Origin: Synechococcus sp. PCC 7335
GTDB lineage: Bacteria; Cyanobacteriota; Cyanobacteriia; Phormidesmidales; Phormidesmidaceae
Direction: 5' to 3'
Assembly (NCBI RefSeq): GCF_000155595.1
Contig: NZ_DS989904.1
Coordinates: forward strand, 1,385,636-1,449,635
DNA length: 64,000 nt
The translations under genes were made by a program, and so were the position numbers. The notes under the pieces were generated by a model. The model did no database searches. It was not told the DNA's origin and saw nothing but the letters and a program-made list of their open reading frames with translations. Positions 36,997 to 46,241 of this stretch are shown in pieces (the first letter of the stretch is position 1; each line of letters opens with the position of its first letter).

Positions 36997-38587
36997 GAGC
37001 AGCCTCCTGAGCAGCTTTTGTAGGGAGTTTTTCAGTCGTTTTTTGTGCGCTTGCCTTGCCTTTTGAAGTACGCTTAGCTTTTGTGCGCTGAGCGGAAGTA
37101 GCCGAAGCCTTTCTTGAAGAAGTTCTGCGACGAGGTTTCTTTCTAGATCCGTGCTTTTCGTATACTTGCTCAGCTTCTTTCTTTGCTTCAGGTGTTTTCT
37201 TGATTGCCCAGAGCCTAGACTTTGCTAAGGCTGCAGCCTCTTTATGTTCCACAATGGGCGGCGGATACGAGAGTTCTCCTTCTAAGAGCCAAGGTGTCTG
37301 TAGTATTTCGTCAGGTAGTGCGGCGAGTTCTGGAACCCACTGGCGGGTAAACGTCCCTTCTATATCTTGGTCTAGCCCTTGTTTGATAGGTGAATAGATC
37401 CGGATAGCGTTGATACCTGTGACGCCTGATTGCATCTGAGATTGAGGCCAGTGGATGCCAGGCTCATAATCGGTGAAAAGCCTGGCTAGAACATCGCCAC
37501 TCTTTTGCCAGGGCAGCCATAGGTCGTAGCTAGCAAAGCTCATCAGCATCGCTCGCATCCGGAAGTTAATCCAACCGGTCGCGCGCAGGTAACGCATACA
37601 GGCATCAACAAAGGGGTAGCCAGTTTGACCTTCTGCAAACGCTCGTAGCTTAATTGCATGGTCGCCGTCGTCTCGGATGCCTGTATAGGCTCTTGCCATG
37701 GGTAGCCACTCAAGTTCAGGCTCTAGCTCTAGCTTTTGAGTGAAATGACAGTGCCAGTGCAGACGGCCCACAAAAGAAGAGAGCGATCCGGCCCAGGTCC
37801 CCCTTTCTGCTTTGGGCATAGCAGCGACTTCGGCAATTCTTTTTTGAGTGGCTTGATAGGTTTCGCGCATGGAGATCGCACCGTAGGCCAGGTATGGAGA
37901 AAGCCTAGAGCAGCCACTTTCACCAGTCACAGGCGAAGACATATCTGTACGATATCTCTCGCCGCGTTCGTACAAAAAACTGCTTAGAACCTGAAGCGCT
38001 GCGTTTCTACCGGGTGGCTGCAGTGCGGTGATGCCATCGTGCTTCAGCCCTAGTACTTCGGGCGATGGCATCGTTCTATCTTCAGAATGCGCTACAAAAG
38101 AGATGCTTTCTGGCAGTGATGCGATGGGTTCTGCCATCAGCGAATCCCACTGCTTAGCCCAGTGATCGCGGTTTATTTTGGAGCCTCGCCATACGCCAAA
38201 CTGAAGCGGCTCATGGAAGGCTACCCCTGCTTGCTGGCACCACTTTCTAACCGCTTTATCCCGTTGAAACGTCCAGTTGTTGCCTGTTTCCTGATGTGCC
38301 CAAAGCTCGATATTGCCGTATGTTTTCTGGAGTCGACTGAGCACCTCTACTACATCACCAGAGGCGATCGCCATCGACCCACCCAGCTCTTCTAATGCCT
38401 CAATCGTTTCTTCTACACAGCCCTTGAGGAACAAATACTGCCGATAGCTCGTATCTTCTAGTGCCCAGTAGTCTGGCTCGACAACATAAAGCGGTAGAAC
38501 CGGTCCCTTTTGCGCAGCGAACGTCAAGCAGCGATGATCGAAGAGTCGAAAGTCTTTTTTGAACCACACAACTTGTACAGCGCTCAT
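36986..38587 (-). CDS. cryptochrome/photolyase family flavoprotein with basic C-terminal tail
   Basis: A 533-residue protein. Photolyase N-domain (VQVVWFKKDFRLFDHRCLTFAA, about 5-135) and FAD-binding domain (about 195-460): SRLSPYLAYGAISMRE, GRLHWHCHFTQKLE, TGYPFVDACMRYLRATGWINFRMR and the DYEPGIHWPQSQMQSGVTG loop. It belongs to the photolyase/cryptochrome superfamily but is a different class from its neighbour; whether it repairs DNA or signals is open. The last 60 residues are rich in Lys, Arg, Ser, Ala and Thr, like a histone H1 tail, which may bind DNA. The start is ATG at 38587 (a TTG lies one codon earlier). It is first in a two-gene operon. Confidence 0.87.
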   Translation of the reverse strand: MSAVQVVWFKKDFRLFDHRCLTFAAQKGPVLPLYVVEPDYWALEDTSYRQYLFLKGCVEETIEALEELGGSMAIASGDVVEVLSRLQKTYGNIELWAHQETGNNWTFQRDKAVRKWCQQAGVAFHEPLQFGVWRGSKINRDHWAKQWDSLMAEPIASLPESISFVAHSEDRTMPSPEVLGLKHDGITALQPPGRNAALQVLSSFLYERGERYRTDMSSPVTGESGCSRLSPYLAYGAISMRETYQATQKRIAEVAAMPKAERGTWAGSLSSFVGRLHWHCHFTQKLELEPELEWLPMARAYTGIRDDGDHAIKLRAFAEGQTGYPFVDACMRYLRATGWINFRMRAMLMSFASYDLWLPWQKSGDVLARLFTDYEPGIHWPQSQMQSGVTGINAIRIYSPIKQGLDQDIEGTFTRQWVPELAALPDEILQTPWLLEGELSYPPPIVEHKEAAALAKSRLWAIKKTPEAKKEAEQVYEKHGSRKKPRRRTSSRKASATSAQRTKAKRTSKGKASAQKTTEKLPTKAAQEAAHVS

Positions 38588-38842
38588 CAATTGCTATCCG
38601 CTAACGGTAAGGGTCTGATCAAAACAGCAGCGTCAATCAAGAAGAAATAAGTCCTTCGAATCAAACAGCGCTATTTTATTCAAACATTAGAAGATTCTGG
38701 GTGCCCAGAGCATCATCCTTCCTACTTACTTTTTACTTTTGTCTGTAAGCGCCTGTATAGCAAAGCGCGGATGCATACGCTTCAAGAAGGCAATTGTGAT
38801 TGTGTTTGTTGTTCTGGTAATTTACTCACTATTCCCGTTAGT

Positions 38843-41800
38843 TCAAGGGCTATCTGGCTGAGCCCATTTCACTAACTTACGTTCTAGATCGTCACTGGCA
38901 AAGGGCTTAGTGATGTAATCACTCATTCCTGCAGCTAGGCATTTGTCGCGATCGCCTTTCATGGCATTCGCAGTGATTGCAATGACTGGAATACTACTAT
39001 TGCGAGAGTTTTGCTTTCTTAGTTTTCTAGTCGCTTCATATCCATCGACTATTGGCATCTGACAGTCCATCAAAATTAGATCGAATAATTCGGCGTTGAT
39101 TTTATTCAGCGCTTCTTGCCCATTTTCTACGGTCACCACATTGTCGTAGCCTATATCTTCTAGCAGCATCACTAGCAAATCTCGGTTGTCGATATTGTCT
39201 TCAGCCACCAAGATGCGAGCCTGACTACTGTCGATAGCATCCTCTGCCGGCGGTTGAAGGGCTTGTGCTTCTAAAACGTCTTCACTGTCTCCCGCTTTCT
39301 CTAACGGTACTACAAACCAAAAGGTGCTCCCTTGGTTAGGTTGACTTTCGACGCCGATCTCGCCTCGCATGAGTTCGACGATGCGACGACAGATGGTTAA
39401 GCCTAGTCCAGTGCCGCCATATTGGCGAGTGCTCGAATTGTCTGCTTGAATGAAAGGCTCAAACAGATTTTCTTGTGCATCTGGGTGAATTCCTACACCT
39501 GTATCCGTAACGCTAAAGCGGACGGTTACTTTGTTCTTAGCTCTCTGAATGCGTTGCGATCGCAGCTGTATACTTCCTTTTGCTGTAAACTTGACTGCGT
39601 TTCCTAGTAGATTATGCAATATTTGTTGTAGTCGAAAGCTATCGCCGATAACAAGGGTTGGTAAAGTGCTATCTACCTCTAATGTTATCGATAGTCCTTT
39701 CTCCTCTGCGCTAGGTGCAAAGTTAGCGAAAGTCGTTTTAAGTAGGGTCCCAAGATCAAAAGGCTTGCAGTCAATGTGGAGTTCTTGAGCCTCTAACTTA
39801 GAAAGATCTAGCACGTCATTAATTAAAGTCAGCAGGGTTTGTCCATTGCGCTGGAGGACTTCTAATAGATTTTGCTGCCTTTCGTTTAATCCTGTGCGCT
39901 CTAGTAACTGGCTAGTTCCTAGTATTAAGTTCATTGGGGTGCGAATTTCGTGACTCATATTCGCAAGAAATTCCGATTTGGCTTGGTTGGCAGAATCAGC
40001 AGCCTGGGCCGCCGCGATCGCATTTTCCAAGGTTTGTTTCTGTTTTGTCAGCCGCCTTTCGGTTGTTTTCCTCCCGGTAATATCTGTTGCAAGGCCTAAT
40101 ACTTGCTGGACTCTTCCTGCGCTATCGACATCAAAAGCCACGCTGCGAAGCGCTATCCATCTCCAGCTTCCATTTTTGTGTTTGATCTGGAGTTCGGTCT
40201 CTAAGACGTCTGTATGATTATGGATAAATCGCTGATAGTACTGAATGACTTTAGAGAAATCCTTGGGATGAACAAGTCTTTGGATGATGTGATCACCCAT
40301 ATCACGAACTTCTCTTGGGGTATAGCCCAAGATCTTACTCACCGAGGAGTTTAGATACGTCGCTGACATAGAGGGAATATCGTATATGTAAATGATGCCA
40401 GGATTAGACTCAGACAGTCTCTGAGCAAAGTTACGGCTATCTTGCAGTTCTGTTTGTACCTTCTTGATCGCTGTGATTTCATTGACCACGGCAGCTACCC
40501 AGCGGCGACCATTCTTTAGATCTACGGGAAAGTAGCTCGCTAGCCAGTGGCGATACGCATCCGGTTCGGTTGGCAGCGCCCCTTCAAATTCGTAATCTAG
40601 AACAGGGTTTCCTGTTTCTAATACCTGTCGATGTAGAGCCATTGCTTGCTCTCCGATTTCAGACGGCAGGATTTCAGCCATTGTCCTACCAATATGCTCT
40701 TCGATCGATAGCTGATCGATCTCTGCTAGCATTTGATTTAGCCTAACAAAGCGCAGATTCTCATCGTGCAGCGCAAATCCTACTGGACTCGTAGCATAGA
40801 CAGTTTCTAATACGGCGTTACTTTCTTCTAGTTTTGCCTGCACCCGCTTTAGTTCAGTGACTTCTAAGAATGTCAAGGTCACACCGTCTAGTTCACCATC
40901 CGCTTTGATATACGGATAGGCTCTTAGCAACAGGGATTCTTTGGTATCGGCGTTGCAGACCTCTTTCTCTATCAAAGATTCATGAGCAATGACCTCTCGG
41001 GCCAAAGCGTCTAGACTCGTTTCCACTAAGCGATTAGTGAAGTTAGCAATGGGTCGATCGACATCACCCGCCTGCAGGTTTACCACAGCCGCAGCAGCAG
41101 GCGTAAATTTTCTAATATACAAATTGCGGTCTAAGAAGACTACGCCGACATTTGTACTGCGTAACAGATTGTCAATATCTTCGTTGAGCTGCACTAATTC
41201 ATTTATCTTTCTTTGATACTCAGCGTTAACAGTGTATAGCTCCTCATTGACGGACTGCATCTCCTCATTGGTACTTTGTAGTTCTTCGTTCGAGGCCAAC
41301 AGCTCTTCATTCGTAGCCTGTTGTTCTTCGTTGATGGTTTCTAATTCTTCGATCGTAACCTGTAAGTTCTCTTTGGTTTGTCTAAGTTCGTATTCTAGAG
41401 CACTGATTTGTTCTGCCGCATCCGCCGAGATTTCACAAGGACTCGAATCAACAGCAAGCGTAGCACTAACAATCTCTAGCATAACCACTAAAAGATTGTT
41501 GTCTCGCCCGTTTTCTGGCTCAAAGCCTACCTTTAAATCTATATGGTGAACGGTATCGTTTTTAGGCAGCGGGATGCCTGTATAGGTCACCGATTCTTTC
41601 TCACGTTTAGCTCGATGCAGGGCGGTTTCTAGGGGTAAGCGTAGCGCTTTTGGCACCATCTCAGTAACATCCATCCGTACCTCCCCAATAGCAAGCTCTA
41701 GAAGCTGCGCCGAATTGTGGAAAATTTGCAGCAGCTGATTATTGTGGTTGACGGCTAGGCAAGTAACTTTGCGATCACCCAGCGCATGCTTAAACGCAGT

Positions 41801-43321
41801 TTCAACAATTTGTTTATCTCTTTGACTGTCGTCTTTGATCTGTCTTCGCGATCGAGACGCTGTGGCAGTAGGCTGCACATAGGCGTTGGGTAGTAGCCTT
41901 CGCCCGTTCTCTCTTTTACGATACAGCCTACTTTCAGCATGGACTACCTCAAAATCTTCAGCGTATTCACCTAGCGTTTCAGATCCACCAAGAAATAGAA
42001 TGCCTTCTGGTGCAAGTGTAAAGTGCAACAGTCTCACTACCTGCTGCTGAAGGCGAGAATTCATGTAGATCAGCACATTGCGGCAGCTAACTAGATGCAT
42101 CTTTGAGAATCCCGCATTTTTAGTCAAATCGTGCGGCGCGATAATCAGCATCTCTCTCAAGAACCGCTTAACCCTGTACATATCTCCGACTTTATCGAAG
42201 TAGTCCTCTAAGCGATCTGCCGTGATTTCGTTGGCGATGCTGGCTGGATAAACGCCTTTTGCCGCGAAAGAGAGTGACTTAGAATCAATATCTGTCGCAA
42301 AGATCTTAACTGTTAGCTCTTTATTCGCTGTCTCCAACGCATCCGCGACTGTCATCGCCATGCTGTAAGCTTCTTCTCCCGTAGAGCAAGCGCTTACCCA
42401 GATCCGAAGCTGGCCGCCTGCTTCCTGTTTTTCTATGAGGTCGGGCAGTATTTGATTTCTTAAGCGTACCCAAGGCGCACCGTCCCTAAAAAAGCGAGTA
42501 GCACCGATCAACAAGCTTTGTCGTAGCAGCTGCCGCTCTTCTGCTGACTCAGAAAGAATGCTAATGTACTCAGTGATATTCCGGCAGTGATTGAGCGCAC
42601 AGCGATGATGTGTTCGTCTTCGAAGGGTATTTGTCTTATAGTCAGAAAAGTCAATGTCGGCTTGATCTGCTAGGATGCTAATTATTTCTTGAAGTGCATC
42701 GGGGCTAACAAAGGCTGCTTCGGCTTTCTCCCCTTGATTTTGGTCATAGGTGAAGCGAACAATATTGTAGACAGCTCTAGCAAGTTCTTGGGGAGAGAGG
42801 ATTTTGTCGATGATGCCTGTGGCGATCGCATTAATAGGCATACTGCTAAACTGGGCCGACTCTGGTGTTTGAGCTAAAACAACACCCCCCGCTCTACTGA
42901 TCTGCTGCAACCCATCTGACCCATCACTGCCACCGCCTGTTAGCACCACTCCAATGGCTCGCTCAGCGAAGTTTTGAGCCATCGATTCAAAAAAGAGGTT
43001 GATCGGATAGTTCAGATGCTCAGCGCGATCAACTAAGACAAACTGCCGATCTTGCAATAGCATGTTCTTCCCAGGCGGCATCACGTACACCATGCCAGCC
43101 TCTACAGGCATCTCTTCGACCACCTGACGCACCTGCATCGCTGTCTTGCGCTGCAGAATTTCACTCATCATGCTACGAAAATCTGGCGAAAGATGTTGAA
43201 TAACTACAAACGCCGCATTCGGATGATCAGAAAGGTTTGAGAAGAACTCTTCTAGCGCCTGGATACCTCCGGCTGAGGTACCAATCCCAACGATAAAGAA
43301 ATCTGAGGATGAGACTGTCAT
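38843..43321 (-). CDS. CheB-CheR-PAS-histidine kinase-receiver fusion protein
   Basis: A 1492-residue cytoplasmic sensor. The CheB methylesterase domain (about 8-190) has the triad Ser16, His43 and Asp133. A CheR methyltransferase domain follows (about 205-480, with [15 protein letters not shown]). A long coiled coil (about 650-730) contains repeated NEELxSxNEELQS-like heptads, then about three PAS domains (730-1090). The HisKA domain has its phospho-acceptor His1124 in [11 protein letters not shown]; an ATPase domain (about 1170-1340, [11 protein letters not shown]) and a receiver with Asp1419 (LILMDCQMP) complete it. No chemoreceptor or CheA is nearby, so it probably serves in general sensing rather than flagellar chemotaxis. 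The start is ATG at 43321. Confidence 0.93.
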   Translation of the reverse strand: MTVSSSDFFIVGIGTSAGGIQALEEFFSNLSDHPNAAFVVIQHLSPDFRSMMSEILQRKTAMQVRQVVEEMPVEAGMVYVMPPGKNMLLQDRQFVLVDRAEHLNYPINLFFESMAQNFAERAIGVVLTGGGSDGSDGLQQISRAGGVVLAQTPESAQFSSMPINAIATGIIDKILSPQELARAVYNIVRFTYDQNQGEKAEAAFVSPDALQEIISILADQADIDFSDYKTNTLRRRTHHRCALNHCRNITEYISILSESAEERQLLRQSLLIGATRFFRDGAPWVRLRNQILPDLIEKQEAGGQLRIWVSACSTGEEAYSMAMTVADALETANKELTVKIFATDIDSKSLSFAAKGVYPASIANEITADRLEDYFDKVGDMYRVKRFLREMLIIAPHDLTKNAGFSKMHLVSCRNVLIYMNSRLQQQVVRLLHFTLAPEGILFLGGSETLGEYAEDFEVVHAESRLYRKRENGRRLLPNAYVQPTATASRSRRQIKDDSQRDKQIVETAFKHALGDRKVTCLAVNHNNQLLQIFHNSAQLLELAIGEVRMDVTEMVPKALRLPLETALHRAKREKESVTYTGIPLPKNDTVHHIDLKVGFEPENGRDNNLLVVMLEIVSATLAVDSSPCEISADAAEQISALEYELRQTKENLQVTIEELETINEEQQATNEELLASNEELQSTNEEMQSVNEELYTVNAEYQRKINELVQLNEDIDNLLRSTNVGVVFLDRNLYIRKFTPAAAAVVNLQAGDVDRPIANFTNRLVETSLDALAREVIAHESLIEKEVCNADTKESLLLRAYPYIKADGELDGVTLTFLEVTELKRVQAKLEESNAVLETVYATSPVGFALHDENLRFVRLNQMLAEIDQLSIEEHIGRTMAEILPSEIGEQAMALHRQVLETGNPVLDYEFEGALPTEPDAYRHWLASYFPVDLKNGRRWVAAVVNEITAIKKVQTELQDSRNFAQRLSESNPGIIYIYDIPSMSATYLNSSVSKILGYTPREVRDMGDHIIQRLVHPKDFSKVIQYYQRFIHNHTDVLETELQIKHKNGSWRWIALRSVAFDVDSAGRVQQVLGLATDITGRKTTERRLTKQKQTLENAIAAAQAADSANQAKSEFLANMSHEIRTPMNLILGTSQLLERTGLNERQQNLLEVLQRNGQTLLTLINDVLDLSKLEAQELHIDCKPFDLGTLLKTTFANFAPSAEEKGLSITLEVDSTLPTLVIGDSFRLQQILHNLLGNAVKFTAKGSIQLRSQRIQRAKNKVTVRFSVTDTGVGIHPDAQENLFEPFIQADNSSTRQYGGTGLGLTICRRIVELMRGEIGVESQPNQGSTFWFVVPLEKAGDSEDVLEAQALQPPAEDAIDSSQARILVAEDNIDNRDLLVMLLEDIGYDNVVTVENGQEALNKINAELFDLILMDCQMPIVDGYEATRKLRKQNSRNSSIPVIAITANAMKGDRDKCLAAGMSDYITKPFASDDLERKLVKWAQPDSP

Positions 43322-43715
43322 ACTGGGAAGAATTGTCGACGGTAGCTAGGCTTACTATTATCGCTTATTACTAATATCTCTTATATGCTTAAAGAGTGAG
43401 TTCTATCGCATATCAATTGTATCGATATATGACAACACATCACGGTTGATTGAGATTGTTGGATTTAATTTATTATTAAGAACAAATTACATAGATGTAG
43501 TCTTAATGAAAGCAGTACTTTTTGTCCAATGATATCGATTGATAGTCCAACGATGTCGGTGTAAATGCGCAGGTATAAAATACTGCTATGTCGGTATAAA
43601 ATCTCTATTTATGAAGTGTCTGTGCTTATGAAATTTCCGTCGAAGCTTCTTAGCATTAGAACTGTGCATGGTAGACACTCCTCTGATTGGAAAGGTATTA
43701 AAGAAGATAGGCTTT
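43322..43715. other. 394-base AT-rich intergenic region with short repeats
   Basis: No gene is supported. Two diverged copies of GTCCAANGATNTCGNT lie around 43528-43560, and GGTATAAAAT occurs twice around 43571-43602. The region lies upstream of the CheB-CheR kinase gene and downstream of uvrB. Confidence 0.5.
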
Positions 43716-45758
43716 CTAACTGACTTCTTGTTTGTCTAGCCTAGAAGGCGATTTGTGTTTCCCCAGCAGGCGATCGCGCAAATGTTTAATCCGATCTCGA
43801 AACTCACTAGCCTCTTCAAATTTCAATTCCTTCGCTGCCTGTTTCATCTTTGTCTCTAACTGACCGATCAGCGCCGGAATATCTTCTAACGCTAGCTCAT
43901 CGCTATGACTAACAGCTTGTTCTAATTCTTCAGCATTAAGACGACGCGAAACATCCAAGAAAGAGAGAATAGAGTTGGACTGACGACGAATCAACGCGGT
44001 CGGCGTAATTCCGTTTTTCTCGTTGTATTCAGCCTGAATGGCCCGTCGGCGCTCAGTTTCACCAATTGCCTGCTCCATACTCTCAGTCATATTATCCGCG
44101 TAGAGAATCGCCTTGCCTTCTATATGGCGAGCCGCACGGCCAATGGTTTGAATCAGCGATCGCTGCGCTCGCAAAAAGCCTTCTTTATCCGCATCTAGGA
44201 TAGCCACGAGGGAAACTTCGGGTAGGTCTAGTCCTTCTCTCAATAGATTGACGCCTATGAGCACGTCAAATACACCGTTGCGCAAGTCTTGAATAATCTC
44301 GATTCGCTCAATTGAATGCACTTCTGAGTGAAGGTAGCGAACTCGAACCCCGTGCTCGTTAAAGTAGTCGGTAAGATCTTCGGCCATGCGTTTGGTCAAG
44401 GTAGTTACCAGAGTTCGCTCATCTTTTTCTGCTCGCATACGAACCTCACCTAGCAAATCATCTACTTGACCTTCGGAAGGTCGCACCATGATTTCAGGAT
44501 CAAGTACGCCTGTTGGGCGAATAATCTGATCGACAACGTGTCCTTCAGAAAGACCGATTTCCCAGTCCCCGGGCGTCGCTGATACAAAGATGCACTGATT
44601 GACTTTATCCCAAAATTCCTCGGCCTTTAACGGTCGATTATCAGCAGCACTGGGCAACCGGAAGCCGTGCTCGATCAGCACTCTCTTGCGGGCCTGGTCG
44701 CCGTTGTACATGGCTCGAATCTGAGGCACAGTCACGTGAGACTCATCTACAGCGAGTAGCCAGTCATCATGTGGAAAATAGTCGAGCAGGCACTCTGGCG
44801 GCGCACCCGGTAGGCGACCCGCTAGATGGCGAGTATAGTTTTCGACGCCGTTGCAATAGCCAACTTCTTCGAGCATTTCTAGGTCGTAGCGAGTTCGCTG
44901 CTCCAACCTTTGGGCTTCTAGCAGCTTACCTTGACTCTCTAAAAATTCGAGCTGCTCTTTAAGCTCAGCTCGAATGCCTTTGCAAGCAGCCTCTAGCTTG
45001 TCATCGGGGGTAACAAAGTGACGGGCCGGATAGATATTTAGCGCGTCCATGCTTTGCAGCGTCGCCCCTGTCACCGGATCGATGTAGCGAATAGCGTCAA
45101 TCTCATCGCCAAAGAACTCGACGCGAATCACCCGGTCTTCATAAGCAGGCCCAATTTCTAGCACGTCGCCTTTGACCCGAAAGCGACCGCGGCCCATTTC
45201 AAGATCGTTACGCGTGTATTGAACAGAAGCTAGATCGCGTAGTACTTGGCGCTGGTTGGTCTCTGCACCTACTCGCAGCGGAATCGAAGCGTTGAGATAT
45301 TCAGAGGGAATCCCTAAGCCGTAGATACAGCTGATAGAGGCAACAACGATGACATCTTTGCGCTCGAAGAGTGATCTGGTAGCAGAGTGCCGCAGCATAT
45401 CAATCTCATCGTTGATAGAAGATGTCTTTTGGATATAGGTATCGGTGACAGGGATGTAGGCTTCTGGCTGATAGTAGTCGTAGTAGCTGATGAAGTATTC
45501 GACGGAATTATCTGGAAAGAACTCGCGCAGCTCGTTGCATAGCTGAGCGGCCAACGTTTTGTTGTGGGCTAGCACCAACGTCGGTTTACCTACCTGATCG
45601 ATAGTGCGGGCAATGGTGTGCGTTTTACCGGTACCGGTCGCGCCTAGTAGGGTCTGATACTCTCTGTTCGCTTTGAGGTTTTTTACAAGCTGCTTGATTG
45701 CTTGGGGCTGATCGCCTGCAGGTTCAAAAGGGGCTTGAATATTGAATTTCTTTGGCAT
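43716..45758 (-). CDS. uvrB: excinuclease ABC subunit B
   Basis: UvrB is the damage-verification helicase-like subunit of nucleotide excision repair, loaded by UvrA and nicked by UvrC. The 680-residue protein has Walker [14 protein letters not shown], the beta-hairpin region [18 protein letters not shown], helicase motifs including DESHVTVPQ and TIGRAARH, and a C-terminal UVR domain ([20 protein letters not shown]). I use ATG at 45758 ([17 protein letters not shown]); a TTG at 45782 would add eight unconserved residues. It joins the two photolyases in a window rich in UV repair, but they are not one operon. Confidence 0.96.
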   Translation of the reverse strand: MPKKFNIQAPFEPAGDQPQAIKQLVKNLKANREYQTLLGATGTGKTHTIARTIDQVGKPTLVLAHNKTLAAQLCNELREFFPDNSVEYFISYYDYYQPEAYIPVTDTYIQKTSSINDEIDMLRHSATRSLFERKDVIVVASISCIYGLGIPSEYLNASIPLRVGAETNQRQVLRDLASVQYTRNDLEMGRGRFRVKGDVLEIGPAYEDRVIRVEFFGDEIDAIRYIDPVTGATLQSMDALNIYPARHFVTPDDKLEAACKGIRAELKEQLEFLESQGKLLEAQRLEQRTRYDLEMLEEVGYCNGVENYTRHLAGRLPGAPPECLLDYFPHDDWLLAVDESHVTVPQIRAMYNGDQARKRVLIEHGFRLPSAADNRPLKAEEFWDKVNQCIFVSATPGDWEIGLSEGHVVDQIIRPTGVLDPEIMVRPSEGQVDDLLGEVRMRAEKDERTLVTTLTKRMAEDLTDYFNEHGVRVRYLHSEVHSIERIEIIQDLRNGVFDVLIGVNLLREGLDLPEVSLVAILDADKEGFLRAQRSLIQTIGRAARHIEGKAILYADNMTESMEQAIGETERRRAIQAEYNEKNGITPTALIRRQSNSILSFLDVSRRLNAEELEQAVSHSDELALEDIPALIGQLETKMKQAAKELKFEEASEFRDRIKHLRDRLLGKHKSPSRLDKQEVS

Positions 45759-46241
45759 GGATGAGAACAAGAGCGGCGGCAACCGTCAGGCTTTATAGCA
45801 CTTAACCTGTCTTATGGTAGACGAATTAGCTAGCGGCGATCGCATCTTTCGATAGAGACCGCGATCGCTCAAGTGCAGAACAAATGAGAGCTAGTGCGTT
45901 CATAATAATACACAAGTACTAACTTCGCTATCTATGCCTAACGCTCTTTCAAGGCAACTCTATGCAAGCCACGGGTGCCAGACCGTTAAGGCTAAAATTT
46001 CTAAGGCCAAAATGTCAGGGAGAGCAACCCTGTCGTCTACGAACAAAACCAGACAGCTATCCATAAAGGAAAAGGCGTCTTTAGGAATAAGCTTTCGCTT
46101 ACCATCTCTCCTAGAGAGATGGCCTCTATACCGTCATATATAGCTGGCAATAGTTTGGCGTAGTCGGATCGCTAAATATAGTTGGCGCAGTTGACAAAGC
46201 GTAGGATAATCCGGGGTGTTCTAGCGTGTAGTGTCCTATAG
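45759..46241. other. 483-base intergenic region, no supported gene
   Basis: The region lies between divergent uvrB and the GH116 gene. Two HIP1 octamers GCGATCGC sit 17 bases apart at 45836-45843 and 45861-45868. A 69-codon plus-strand frame (45934-46143) is basic and Ser-rich and looks like chance. Nothing else is recognised. Confidence 0.5.

Noticed and set aside
35587-38587. Possible single split photolyase caused by a frameshift
   Set aside because: Each product has its own complete N-domain and FAD domain, so these are two genes.
41220-41400. Repeated units that could be read as DNA tandem repeats
   Set aside because: They encode the NEEL-type heptads of the coiled coil and are explained by protein sequence.
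41232-41549. 105-codon frame antisense to the CheB-CheR kinase coiled coil
   Set aside because: It is a by-product of the repetitive heptad coding sequence on the other strand.
45934-46143. 69-codon basic open frame between uvrB and the GH116 gene
   Set aside because: Composition looks random, there is no ribosome binding site, and it sits in a divergent promoter region.
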